Origin: Ahrensia sp.
GTDB lineage: Bacteria > Pseudomonadota > Alphaproteobacteria > Rhizobiales > Rhizobiaceae
DNA: 64,000 nucleotides
NCBI GenBank assembly: GCA_028817895.1
Contig: JAPPOQ010000033.1
Location: 124,001-188,000, forward strand
Reading direction: 5' to 3'
A program made the translations under genes and the position numbers. This document shows positions 35,100 through 42,681 of this stretch, one piece after another (the first letter of the stretch is position 1; every line of letters begins with the position of its first letter). The notes under the pieces are model-generated. The model saw nothing but the letters and a program-made list of their open reading frames with translations. It did not search any database and had not been told where the DNA came from.

Positions 35100-35621
35100 A
35101 TGCGTATAGAAACTCTGGAAAAGTTCAGCGGATCCAATCAGGAAGGATCGTTTCGAGGGCGACAGGCCCGGCCTTTCGAGCATTCCTTTGGTGTCGGGCC
35201 TTTTAGCTCAGTCAAAGAGAGCAATCGGGGCAAACCGGGCGACCCGGACGGCAATACAGACGCCCTGATCTGCTGCTATTGTGAGATGCTGGTCTGTTCC
35301 AGCTTGAACGTGACCCTTAGCGAGATCCGCTCGCCCACCCGCAATCGCGCTGATGCGGCTCTGGCCCGGCAAATCGCGATGTATCTGGCACACACGGCGT
35401 TCGGCATGCAAATGACGGTTGTCGGTATTCACTTCAATCGCGATCGCACGACGGTATCGCATGGTTGCGCATTGGTGGAAGACCGGCGTGACGAGCGATT
35501 CTTCGATGCCGTGATCTGCGAATTGGAAGCGACGATCCAGAACATGACAGTTGAGGAACTGAATGCGTGCCGAAGATATGTGCCCGGATCGCAAGAAGAA
35601 CAGGGCGGGGCGCAGAAATGA
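35100..35621 (+). CDS. DnaA domain IV-like helix-turn-helix protein
   Basis: This 173-residue protein has a C-terminal half that resembles the DNA-binding domain of DnaA: RNRADAALARQIAMYLAH, then MTVVGIHFNRDRTTVSHGCALVEDRRDE, where DnaA has the GRDHTTV-type helix. No AAA domain is present. The start is ATG 35100 with ribosome site GAGGAGA; the longer frame to 35007 lacks support. It is coupled by ATGA to the DUF6456 gene. It may be a DnaA-box-binding regulator. Function is inferred from the domain only. Confidence 0.8.
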   Translation: MRIETLEKFSGSNQEGSFRGRQARPFEHSFGVGPFSSVKESNRGKPGDPDGNTDALICCYCEMLVCSSLNVTLSEIRSPTRNRADAALARQIAMYLAHTAFGMQMTVVGIHFNRDRTTVSHGCALVEDRRDERFFDAVICELEATIQNMTVEELNACRRYVPGSQEEQGGAQK

Positions 35622-36436
35622 GTGGCAAAAACGGTTCCGGTGCTGACCTCAAAGTCCTGCGATTGCTTCTCAAAGGGCCAGCAACGCTTAGCGAGATCGC
35701 GCCGCGGGGTGATGGGCGGCCTCTTCTCCTGCTCGACAATGGATGCGGCAAGCAAATCTGTTCCCCGGCAACGATGGACGCATTGAGCAGCGGCGGCGCA
35801 ATCCTTCGCGATGGCCAATGTGTGACGCTGACAGAGCCGGGCGAAGCAAGACTTGCCCGCGAAAATGGCAGCAGTTCAAACGATGTTTCAGGCTTTGCCG
35901 GGCAACACAGGGTTTTGGTGCAGAGGCGATTGCAGGCTGATGATGAAAAAAGCCTTGTGTCGGTCAACGAGCTGGAATCGCCCCTGGCATCTCTGCAGCG
36001 ACGTAAGGATGGTCACGGGCAACCCTGGATCAGCGATGCTGCTTTTCAGGCTGGAGAGGTTCTGCGGCGCGACTTTACGTTTGCGGGCATGATGAAACGG
36101 GTCTCCGCAAGTTGGGATTTCTCCGGCACGCGGCGCAACAATCGCGGGGCAATGGGGGCGGGCCCCGATATCACAGATACGGCGCTGGACGCGAGACGGC
36201 GATTGGACCAAGCCAGCGCAGTCTTGGGGCCGGAACTGACAGGGGTTGTCGTTGACTTCTGTTGCTTCCTGAAGGGGCTTGAATTGATCGAGCGCGAGCG
36301 CAAATGGCCGCAAAGATCTGCCAAGCTCATGCTTCGAACGGCGCTCGACCTTCTCGCTCGGCACTACAAGCTGGAAGCGACGGGCCCGAGATCAGCAAAG
36401 ATGCGCAACTGGCAGGCATCAGCTTGGCACACCTGA
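35618..36436 (+). CDS. DUF6456 protein
   Basis: This 272-residue protein has a C-terminal half carrying the DUF6456 pattern: NELESPLASLQRRKDGHGQPWIS, then QAGEVLRRDF, DARRRLDQA, VVDFCCFLKGLELIERE and ALDLLARHYKL. The last part looks helix-turn-helix-like. The N-terminal 80 residues (VLRLLLKGPATLSEIA) resemble a winged-helix. The start at 35618 overlaps the previous stop (ATGA). This pairing of a DnaA-like HTH protein and DUF6456 suggests a shared regulatory job; the function is unknown. Confidence 0.82.
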   Translation: MSGKNGSGADLKVLRLLLKGPATLSEIAPRGDGRPLLLLDNGCGKQICSPATMDALSSGGAILRDGQCVTLTEPGEARLARENGSSSNDVSGFAGQHRVLVQRRLQADDEKSLVSVNELESPLASLQRRKDGHGQPWISDAAFQAGEVLRRDFTFAGMMKRVSASWDFSGTRRNNRGAMGAGPDITDTALDARRRLDQASAVLGPELTGVVVDFCCFLKGLELIERERKWPQRSAKLMLRTALDLLARHYKLEATGPRSAKMRNWQASAWHT

Positions 36437-36456
36437 GGATCTACGCCCGACAAGCC

Positions 36457-36882
36457 TCAACTTGCGTCTGCGGCAATCTTCTTGATGGTCGCCACCATGG
36501 ATTTCAACCCGTTGGACCGCTGCGGCGTGATGTGATCGCGCAACCCGATATCGCGAAAAACGGCCTCTTCGTCGGTGGCAAGAATGTCGGATGGCGACTT
36601 GCCCGAAAACAGTGTGAGCGCAACCGCCACAAGACCGCTAACGATATGGGCGTCGGATGCACCGCGCAGATGAACCAGCCCGTCCTCAACCGCGCTGACC
36701 AGCCAGACCTGGCTGGCGCAGCCGCGCACCTTGTTGGTGTCACACATTTCATCGGCCTCAAGCGGATGGAGACCTTTCCCCAGTTCGATGAGATAAGCGT
36801 AGCGGTCCTCCCAATCCTCGAGGAAGGAGAAATTCTCAACGATCTCTTCGATCGATGTGCCGTCTTGCAAGGGATGGCTCAC
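36457..36882 (-). CDS. sufE: SufE family sulfur-transfer protein
   Basis: This protein of about 141 residues accepts sulfur from the SufS cysteine desulfurase. The acceptor Cys lies in VRGCASQVWL, preceded by DEMCDTNK; the N-terminal motif SIEEIVENFSFLEDWEDRYAYLIELG is typical. The start is uncertain: GTG at 36882 gives the usual length, TTG at 36921 a longer form. No other suf gene is nearby, so this is an unlinked SufE. It is divergent from the DivJ-like kinase, with a CtrA-like box in the shared gap. Confidence 0.9.
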   Translation of the reverse strand: MSHPLQDGTSIEEIVENFSFLEDWEDRYAYLIELGKGLHPLEADEMCDTNKVRGCASQVWLVSAVEDGLVHLRGASDAHIVSGLVAVALTLFSGKSPSDILATDEEAVFRDIGLRDHITPQRSNGLKSMVATIKKIAADAS

Positions 36883-36986
36883 AGGATTTCGCCCAAATTC
36901 GTGCGGTATTTGTCGGGCCAAGACCTATGATCTCAGTGCCGTTTTACCAAGGGGTGCGACAAAATTCTGCGTCCGGTCGGTCATGT

Positions 36987-37001
36987 TTAGTTTTCCGTTA
37001 A
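36987..37001. promoter_or_regulatory. CtrA-like box before the DivJ-like kinase
   Basis: TTAG (36987-36990), 7 bases, TTAA (36998-37001). This differs by one base from the CtrA consensus TTAA-N7-TTAA. It lies 60 bases before the kinase start and 105 bases before sufE on the other side. Confidence 0.45.
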
Positions 37002-37060
37002 AGGGCTTGTGAGACAGTTACACAAAGGTTCATTCACGCGCGCTTTTGTGAGGTCCAGTA

Positions 37061-38908
37061 TTGCGTTTCTCCGCCCGGAATCGTGCGATTGACAGCTTTG
37101 TATCGCGTTTCGTTCACATCGGAGTTCCTCCGGGAGGGAGCGAACATGCGCGCCAAATGCGGTTCCTGCGCATCGCCTGGATGATGAGTGGCATCGCATT
37201 GGCTACTGTGCCAATTGTCGCTGTCACAAACCAATCATCACCCGCTTTATGGTCTGTGATCGCGGGTCTGGCCTTGGTTCCCTTTCTGCTCGGCTGCGCG
37301 CTTTCAATAACTGGACGGTTGAAGCCCGTTCTATTTGCGTCAGCGTCAGCGGCCGCGTTGGTCCTGGGAACCGGTGTCGCGCTGGTTGGCTCCTGGTCTG
37401 TCGCTCTCATCGCGATCGCTTGCTTTTTTGCATTTGAGCCATCGCTTTGGCAGGCGCGCAGACCGGTGCTCGCCGGATCGCTGTTTACTGGTGCGGTCGT
37501 AGTTTGTGCGTTGAGCGCCGCTCTCTTTTTTCCTCACTCTTTCACGCCCGTCGGCACGGAGGCGTCGCAACACTGGCCAGCGCTCGCGCTCGCGTTCCTC
37601 TACGCTGTTTCGGTCTTGCACCGATTGTCTCACCTGCTGAAGCAGCAGGAGGATCATTCACGACTCGCTATCTCGGGTTTGGACGAACGCATGATGCGGG
37701 ATCGCGCCGAACTCGTGACCACCCATCACCAAGATGGAGCGGTGTGCTTTGTGTCGTGCAACAGCGTTGAAATTGCAGGCGTTGGACCCACCGAACTGGA
37801 GAACGGAGGTTTTCTGGAGCGGGTCCATGTGCAAGACCGGGTCGCCCTGCTGAAGGGCTTCTCTCAGGTTTGGCACGATGAAGCGCCCACATCTGTGGCC
37901 TACAGATTGCGCCGGGGCGGCAGCGAACTTGGCTGCTGGCTACACATGGAAGCGCAAATCCATGCGCGACGGGCAGCAGACGGAACCGTTGGTAGCATCG
38001 TGGCCATAAGCGTTGATCGCACGGCGCAGATTGCGCGCGAAAGAGCCCGCAAGCGCGAGCAGGAGAAATATGCACGCTCAGTCGAAAGACAAAGCCGCTT
38101 CCTGACAACAATGAGCCACGAGCTGCGCACCCCGCTGAACACCATTATCGGCTTTTGCGATATTTTGTCGGAGGAGACGATCAGCCCGCGCCAGAACGAA
38201 TATCTCAATCATATCAGAGGGTCCGGGCAGCACCTGCTCCAGGTTATCAACGACCTTCTGGATATGTCGCGCATTGAGGCAGGCAAGTATGAAATTGCCA
38301 ACAGCGAGTTTACCGTCGATGAAATCGTTCGCGCCGCGACAGGAACATTGCGCCCGTTGGCCGATAAGGGAGGCGTCGATCTGCGTGTCGACGTCGATAC
38401 ACACACAGAGTTGATTCACGGCGATCGCAGATCCTGGCAGCAGATCATCGTCAATCTGCTGTCCAATGCCATCAAGTTCACCCCATCTGGCGGGACCGTT
38501 TCGCTCGCTGTTCATCAACAGAAGCGACGCATGGAAATCGTCATCGCCGATACCGGTATCGGCATGGACGAGGACTTCGTCAAAAAGGTCGGACAACCCT
38601 TCCTACAAGTTGAGTCCGGCCTCGACCGAACCTTTGAAGGCACAGGACTCGGGCTTTACGTCGCCAAGGCTCTGACCGCCCTGAACGGCGGCAGTTTTGA
38701 GCTGACCAGCACCAAGGGTGAGGGCACCGTTGCCACGGTTGTGCTGCCCATTCAGCGCTCAGCCGCCAGTCCGATTCCCTTTCGAGAAGATGTGAAGGTC
38801 ATCGACCTGCCCGGCGACCGTGATGTCGCCTCAGCAAGCGGAACGCTGCCGCAAAAAGTATTGAGTAAAGGAGATAGCCATGCACGCCTATCAGCCAGAG
38901 CGTCTTAA
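37061..38908 (+). CDS. Membrane sensor histidine kinase, DivJ-like
   Basis: This 615-residue kinase has about six N-terminal membrane helices (residues 35-195) and a PAS-like domain (about 225-330). A HisKA domain follows with the phospho-His in FLTTMSHELRTPLNTIIGF, then a HATPase domain (LLSNAIKFTPSGG, ADTGIGM, GTGLGLYVAKAL). The layout and the neighbours (a peptidoglycan-binding protein, DUF1491) match the DivJ-type cell-cycle kinase of Rhizobiales. The start is TTG 37061 after GAGG; an ATG at residue 33 is possible. A CtrA-like box lies upstream. PleC-like identity cannot be excluded. Confidence 0.8.
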   Translation: MRFSARNRAIDSFVSRFVHIGVPPGGSEHARQMRFLRIAWMMSGIALATVPIVAVTNQSSPALWSVIAGLALVPFLLGCALSITGRLKPVLFASASAAALVLGTGVALVGSWSVALIAIACFFAFEPSLWQARRPVLAGSLFTGAVVVCALSAALFFPHSFTPVGTEASQHWPALALAFLYAVSVLHRLSHLLKQQEDHSRLAISGLDERMMRDRAELVTTHHQDGAVCFVSCNSVEIAGVGPTELENGGFLERVHVQDRVALLKGFSQVWHDEAPTSVAYRLRRGGSELGCWLHMEAQIHARRAADGTVGSIVAISVDRTAQIARERARKREQEKYARSVERQSRFLTTMSHELRTPLNTIIGFCDILSEETISPRQNEYLNHIRGSGQHLLQVINDLLDMSRIEAGKYEIANSEFTVDEIVRAATGTLRPLADKGGVDLRVDVDTHTELIHGDRRSWQQIIVNLLSNAIKFTPSGGTVSLAVHQQKRRMEIVIADTGIGMDEDFVKKVGQPFLQVESGLDRTFEGTGLGLYVAKALTALNGGSFELTSTKGEGTVATVVLPIQRSAASPIPFREDVKVIDLPGDRDVASASGTLPQKVLSKGDSHARLSARAS

Positions 38909-39656
38909 ACCGAAGCCGAGCGGCCGGTCGAAACTCGCCTTCGTCAAGGAAAACCCGGCATTGAGCGGTGGGGCGGCACTCTCCATCATGGTTATGGGTG
39001 CGGTCTTTGTGAATGCGATCTGGTATCAGCCGGGTCCGCATCCCGCCCCCTTGTTCTCGACACGGGCAGCCCCGGAGGCGATCTCAATGCCTTCCCAGAG
39101 CGAACCTAAGTTGGTGAGAGCCGAACCGCAGGACAGTGTTGCGCCAGCCGCAACAGAAACAGCGTCCGCCGATCTTTTGCGGGAAATTCAGTCGGCGCTT
39201 TCGGTGCGCGGATACTATGACGGCAAGCTTGACGGTGTTTATGGTTCACGGACAAAACGCGCTATCAATTCATTTCAGGCCGACGCAGGTCTTAACGTAG
39301 ACGGCGAACCCACGGTTCGACTGCTCACGCAAGTCCTTCTGTCAGCATCTTCTCGTCCCGCGGAAGTACCGGTGCCAAAGGCACCGCAAGCAGAGAAGCG
39401 CACGGTGGAAGTCAAAGCCGTCAAGGTTCCAACCATTGAGTCGCAGGAGAGCCGCCCGGACGGCTTGATCGCGCAAATTCAATCCGGTCTTCGGGCCTAC
39501 GGTTATGACGAACTGAAGGTTGACGGCAAAATGGGCCAGAACACCGCCACTGCGATCCAGCGTTTCCAGTTGGACTACGGCATGAAGATCACTGGTGAGC
39601 CGTCCGAAACAGTGCTGCAAAAACTTCGTGAAATCGGCGCCTATCGACAGGGCTGA
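38880..39656 (+). CDS. Membrane-anchored peptidoglycan-binding protein
   Basis: This 258-residue protein has one N-terminal membrane helix (GGAALSIMVMGAVFVNAIW) and a Pro/Ala-rich linker. Two PG_binding_1 repeats follow (about 98-150 and 197-255; DGKLDGVYGSRTKRAINSFQ and DGKMGQNTATAIQRFQLDYG). No catalytic domain follows. The ATG, with ribosome site AAGGAG, lies 29 bases inside the kinase gene, an unusually long overlap. It is probably an envelope-anchored partner or sensor for the kinase. Confidence 0.87.
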   Translation: MHAYQPERLKPKPSGRSKLAFVKENPALSGGAALSIMVMGAVFVNAIWYQPGPHPAPLFSTRAAPEAISMPSQSEPKLVRAEPQDSVAPAATETASADLLREIQSALSVRGYYDGKLDGVYGSRTKRAINSFQADAGLNVDGEPTVRLLTQVLLSASSRPAEVPVPKAPQAEKRTVEVKAVKVPTIESQESRPDGLIAQIQSGLRAYGYDELKVDGKMGQNTATAIQRFQLDYGMKITGEPSETVLQKLREIGAYRQG

Positions 39657-39664
39657 TACTCTGC

Positions 39665-40012
39665 ATGAGGGTCACGTCCGCCATGTGGGTGGCCGTCTAT
39701 TTGCGGCGCGTTCAAGGCGAGGGCGCGTATGCGACGCAGGCAAGAAAAGGCTCGCCTGAAGCAGGTGCAATCTTCATCCTCATCGACAGGCTTGATGGCG
39801 GCTGCGACCTGTATGGACCGGCCCCGCAGCTTGTCTATGAAGAGGGTGTTGTCGATGAGCGTCGCTTTGAGCGATTGATCGAACGGGGCGCCCACAGCGA
39901 AATTACGGAGCGACTAAGCCGCGAGGAGAAGCTCGATCCCGACTTTTGGGTTGTGGAAGTCGAGGACCGTTCAGGCCGAAACTTTCTGGGAGAATCCCTT
40001 GCTCAACCGTGA
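39665..40012 (+). CDS. DUF1491 protein
   Basis: This 115-residue protein has the DUF1491 pattern: SAMWVAVYLRRVQGEGAYATQARKGSPEAGAIFI, then FERLIERGA, DPDFWVVEVEDR. It is cytosolic and small. It starts 9 bases after the peptidoglycan-binding gene, in the same unit as the DivJ-like kinase. The function is unknown. Its 3' end overlaps the convergent DUF2336 gene by 10 bases. Confidence 0.87.
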   Translation: MRVTSAMWVAVYLRRVQGEGAYATQARKGSPEAGAIFILIDRLDGGCDLYGPAPQLVYEEGVVDERRFERLIERGAHSEITERLSREEKLDPDFWVVEVEDRSGRNFLGESLAQP

Positions 40013-41184
40013 GCGCGTCTGTCTGCGAGCTCGGCTTCGGATAGCGACCACGCTTGACGCTCATGATGAAACGAACCACGCGGCCCCTCGTCATCGACCA
40101 GTTGCGGCTCGTGCCTGGCCGTTGCGATGGTCGCCTTGGGCCACAGGTCAACCGCATCCCGACAGCTTTCGACGGTCAGACCGTTGTAGAAGCGGATCGC
40201 CTTGATGGCATTCTGCGTTGACATGCCGATTGCAGGAAATGTCAGCATCAAAATGCGGCTGGCAACGGCCGACTCGATTTCATGCGACTTCAAGAACACT
40301 GCCATCGTGTCTCCACTCGTATCTTCCAGCACTTGCATGGCGGTTTCCAAGGTTAGACCGGATGCTTTTGCCATCAATGTTGCAAGTCCCTGAAGCGACT
40401 TGGCGGCAGCGATCTTCTCCAGCGATGTGGCGAGATCAAGTGGTCTGGCATTCTCTTTGCGCTCGTGATCTTGGGCCTTGGCCTGCGCTGCATCGGCAAG
40501 TTTGCCACCACGCGCCGCGGCTTCCATCAATGCGTCTGAGGCTGAGGGTTGCATTTTCAATCCACTCCAGATTTCGCCCATGATCTGCGCATCCTTTTGG
40601 GGGCCGTGGGCCAGACCATCCTGAATCGTAGACAGGCGCACACGCCGCGGCCTGGCTTCTGCACCTTCGGAATGTGTGGCCTCGTCGGCAGTAAGGTCCG
40701 GCTTGTCCTGCGTTTGCTCATCGACACTCAGATTGAGCAGGGCAGGGTTTTGGTTTAGCGCAACATTGATTTCGAGCGACCGCAATTCCCGCAATCGACG
40801 GATCACCACACGATCCAGGTCTTCGCGAACGGCCAGGCACCGACCGTGGGGTTCGCCGCTATTCTCGATGATGCGCAGCATGTCGAGCGGCCCCAGCTTC
40901 GGCCAATTTGTCAGGATGGGCCTGCATATGTCGACCGGCATGGAGGTGAGCGCCAATATTGCAGCGCGAGGAGCGTGCGAGCAGCTTGAAAGGTCTGTGG
41001 CAACCCTTTGCAGGCATGACGCGCTGACCTGAGAGGACAATACATCGAAGGCCTCGCAATATTGACGCATGGTGAGGCGATCAAAATGTTGCGAGTCGCA
41101 ATAGCGCTCTGTCGCCATCTCAAGCAGATTTTCGCAATCTTCGTCCTTTTGACGTCTGCTACGGCGAGATTTGGAAGTTGCCAT
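40003..41184 (-). CDS. DUF2336 protein
   Basis: This protein of about 393 residues is alpha-helical throughout and resembles HEAT-like DUF2336 proteins of alphaproteobacteria (DVLSSQVSASCLQRVATDLSS, AILALTSMPVDICRPIL). The central part (about 165-260) is charged and low-complexity. It is a possible scaffold or regulator in surface or cell-cycle control; the function is not known. The start is ATG 41184 (a GTG at 41202 is also possible). A CtrA-like box lies 72 bases upstream. Confidence 0.75.
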   Translation of the reverse strand: MATSKSRRSRRQKDEDCENLLEMATERYCDSQHFDRLTMRQYCEAFDVLSSQVSASCLQRVATDLSSCSHAPRAAILALTSMPVDICRPILTNWPKLGPLDMLRIIENSGEPHGRCLAVREDLDRVVIRRLRELRSLEINVALNQNPALLNLSVDEQTQDKPDLTADEATHSEGAEARPRRVRLSTIQDGLAHGPQKDAQIMGEIWSGLKMQPSASDALMEAAARGGKLADAAQAKAQDHERKENARPLDLATSLEKIAAAKSLQGLATLMAKASGLTLETAMQVLEDTSGDTMAVFLKSHEIESAVASRILMLTFPAIGMSTQNAIKAIRFYNGLTVESCRDAVDLWPKATIATARHEPQLVDDEGPRGSFHHERQAWSLSEAELADRRAHG

Positions 41185-41255
41185 GAATGCTGCGTTTTCC
41201 ACCAGTCACTTCCTGCAAGCACAGAATCACTCCACTTGAGTCTGGCGCGTGAATC

Positions 41256-41270
41256 TTAGCAAGCTGTTAA
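41256..41270. promoter_or_regulatory. CtrA-like box between DUF2336 and a small gene
   Basis: TTAG (41256-41259), 7 bases, TTAA (41267-41270). It differs by one base from the CtrA consensus and has the same form as the box before the DivJ-like kinase. It could serve either neighbour. Confidence 0.45.
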
Positions 41271-41357
41271 CCATAATGGCGCAAGTTGGAATTTGCCGCG
41301 CTGGGAGCTGCGCTTTCAGTCGGGTGGGGGATCTGGGGACCAACGAGGCTCACGATC

Positions 41358-41525
41358 ATGCCGGACATAGTGGAGTTGCCTGATCAACAACCGGGTGGTG
41401 ATGAACGCCGCTCCGGAACCACGCGATCAAAGTTGCTGGGTGATCAGCAAGCCGAAATCATCATCTTTCCAGGCGTTCGCTATGAACGTATGAAAGAAGA
41501 CGCGAAAACGCAGTCCGCCTCATAA
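41358..41525 (+). CDS. Small conserved-looking protein, 55 residues
   Basis: The frame MPDIVELPDQQPGGDERRSGTT continues with RSKLLGDQQAEIIIFPGVRYER. The segment AEIIIFPGVRYER has the look of a conserved short motif found at the end of small alphaproteobacterial proteins. The start is ATG 41358 with GAGG nearby. It is soluble and acidic to basic along its length, with no known function. It converges on the DUF1254 gene with an 11-base gap. Confidence 0.55.
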   Translation: MPDIVELPDQQPGGDERRSGTTRSKLLGDQQAEIIIFPGVRYERMKEDAKTQSAS

Positions 41526-41536
41526 CGTCTTCGCAA

Positions 41537-42094
41537 TCACTCCTCTGGAATGTCGTAGCGCTCGCAGGTGGCGTTTGCGAGAAACTCCGCGATTTTTGGC
41601 GCCCAGCTGTCATCCATCTGAAGCGCACGCAGCAGAACAAAACCCTCAGGCGACGTCGATTCAATGATGATAGCCTGATCCAGCTCCTCAACTGGACTTT
41701 TGCGCAATCGTGCCCGCTGAACCGGATCAACAATCAACATGAGCAGTTCATTTTCGATCGCTGTTCGATCGTTGAACGAATAAATGTTCTGGCCAAGCCT
41801 GTCGAACACCGCGACGGACCAGAACGGCAGATCGCCACCCGCTTCCACACGAACCGGCGCTTCATTGAGGTTGAACAGACACGCGGCAATTCCCATTGCG
41901 GTGTCGGGACGCGCTTTGCCTTCGCTGGGGCGATCCGCCTTCGCGATGGTGTTAAACGACCAGCGGCCCGCCGTAGACGACAATTGTGCCCAGGCGTCGC
42001 GGGATGCAAAGGATGGGACGAGGAGAATAACCGCAAGATGGACGATCCCGGCGGCGAGCACCGTCAGCACAAGAGTGTAGGCGACTTTCCTCAC
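41537..42094 (-). CDS. DUF1254 protein
   Basis: This protein of about 185 residues has one N-terminal membrane helix (AYTLVLTVLAAGIVHLAVILLV). A periplasmic DUF1254-like domain follows (PFWSVAVFDRLGQNIYSFNDRTA, GFVLLRALQMDDSW). The start chosen is GTG 42094, which overlaps the DUF1214 stop as GTGA. A GTG at 42103 is an alternative. It forms a pair with the DUF1214 protein; the two domains are fused in many other bacteria, so they probably act together in the envelope. Confidence 0.82.
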   Translation of the reverse strand: MRKVAYTLVLTVLAAGIVHLAVILLVPSFASRDAWAQLSSTAGRWSFNTIAKADRPSEGKARPDTAMGIAACLFNLNEAPVRVEAGGDLPFWSVAVFDRLGQNIYSFNDRTAIENELLMLIVDPVQRARLRKSPVEELDQAIIIESTSPEGFVLLRALQMDDSWAPKIAEFLANATCERYDIPEE

Positions 42095-42672
42095 GCCGGG
42101 CACTCCAGCAGGGCAATTGCCGGCATTTGCGGGTCAACGATTCCCTGTGCGCCGGTAATCGGCGTGTCGTATAGGTTGAGAACCAAATGGAACGGCGCGC
42201 TGCCAACCGTCTTCAGCCAGTTGCCGGCGGTCAGCTGCGGCGCGACACCGATGACCAGATCCTGCCCCGCAACACGAAACACATCGTTTGATGTCAAGCG
42301 GTTGACCACAGTGTCGTCAAACTGCAAGGGGCGGCCTTGCAAATCGACGGCAGTCAACGTCCAGTAACGCGAGCGCGGCGGTGAGCCGCGCAATCGGTAG
42401 CGGCAGTCAGCTCGCAAGGGACGGCCGGCATCGTCAGTGCGGGCGTAAAATGTAATGCCCTCAGCCGCACCCAAAGGAATTTCTCCTTCCGCGGCCACCT
42501 TTGCCTTGGTGTATGGGTCGGCCTGCGTATCACCCGCGAGAGGCCACGCGATCCAGGCGCCGGCATTGAGCGCACCAAAGCCATGGTTCTCCTGAATGGA
42601 ATACCAGGAAGCCGCTCCGCCAAGCCCGAGGCCGCCGACGACAACGATGATGATCTGGATGATGCGCAGCAA
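42091..42672 (-). CDS. DUF1214 protein
   Basis: This 193-residue protein has an N-terminal membrane helix (IIQIIIVVVGGLGLGGAAS) and a DUF1214-like periplasmic domain (CRYRLRGSPPRSRYWTLTAVD, WLKTVGSAPFHLVLNLYDTP). It starts with TTG 9 bases after the PBP stop, so it belongs to the PBP operon. The function is unknown. Its stop overlaps the DUF1254 start. Confidence 0.82.
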   Translation of the reverse strand: MLRIIQIIIVVVGGLGLGGAASWYSIQENHGFGALNAGAWIAWPLAGDTQADPYTKAKVAAEGEIPLGAAEGITFYARTDDAGRPLRADCRYRLRGSPPRSRYWTLTAVDLQGRPLQFDDTVVNRLTSNDVFRVAGQDLVIGVAPQLTAGNWLKTVGSAPFHLVLNLYDTPITGAQGIVDPQMPAIALLECPA

Positions 42673-42681
42673 GGCCGACGA

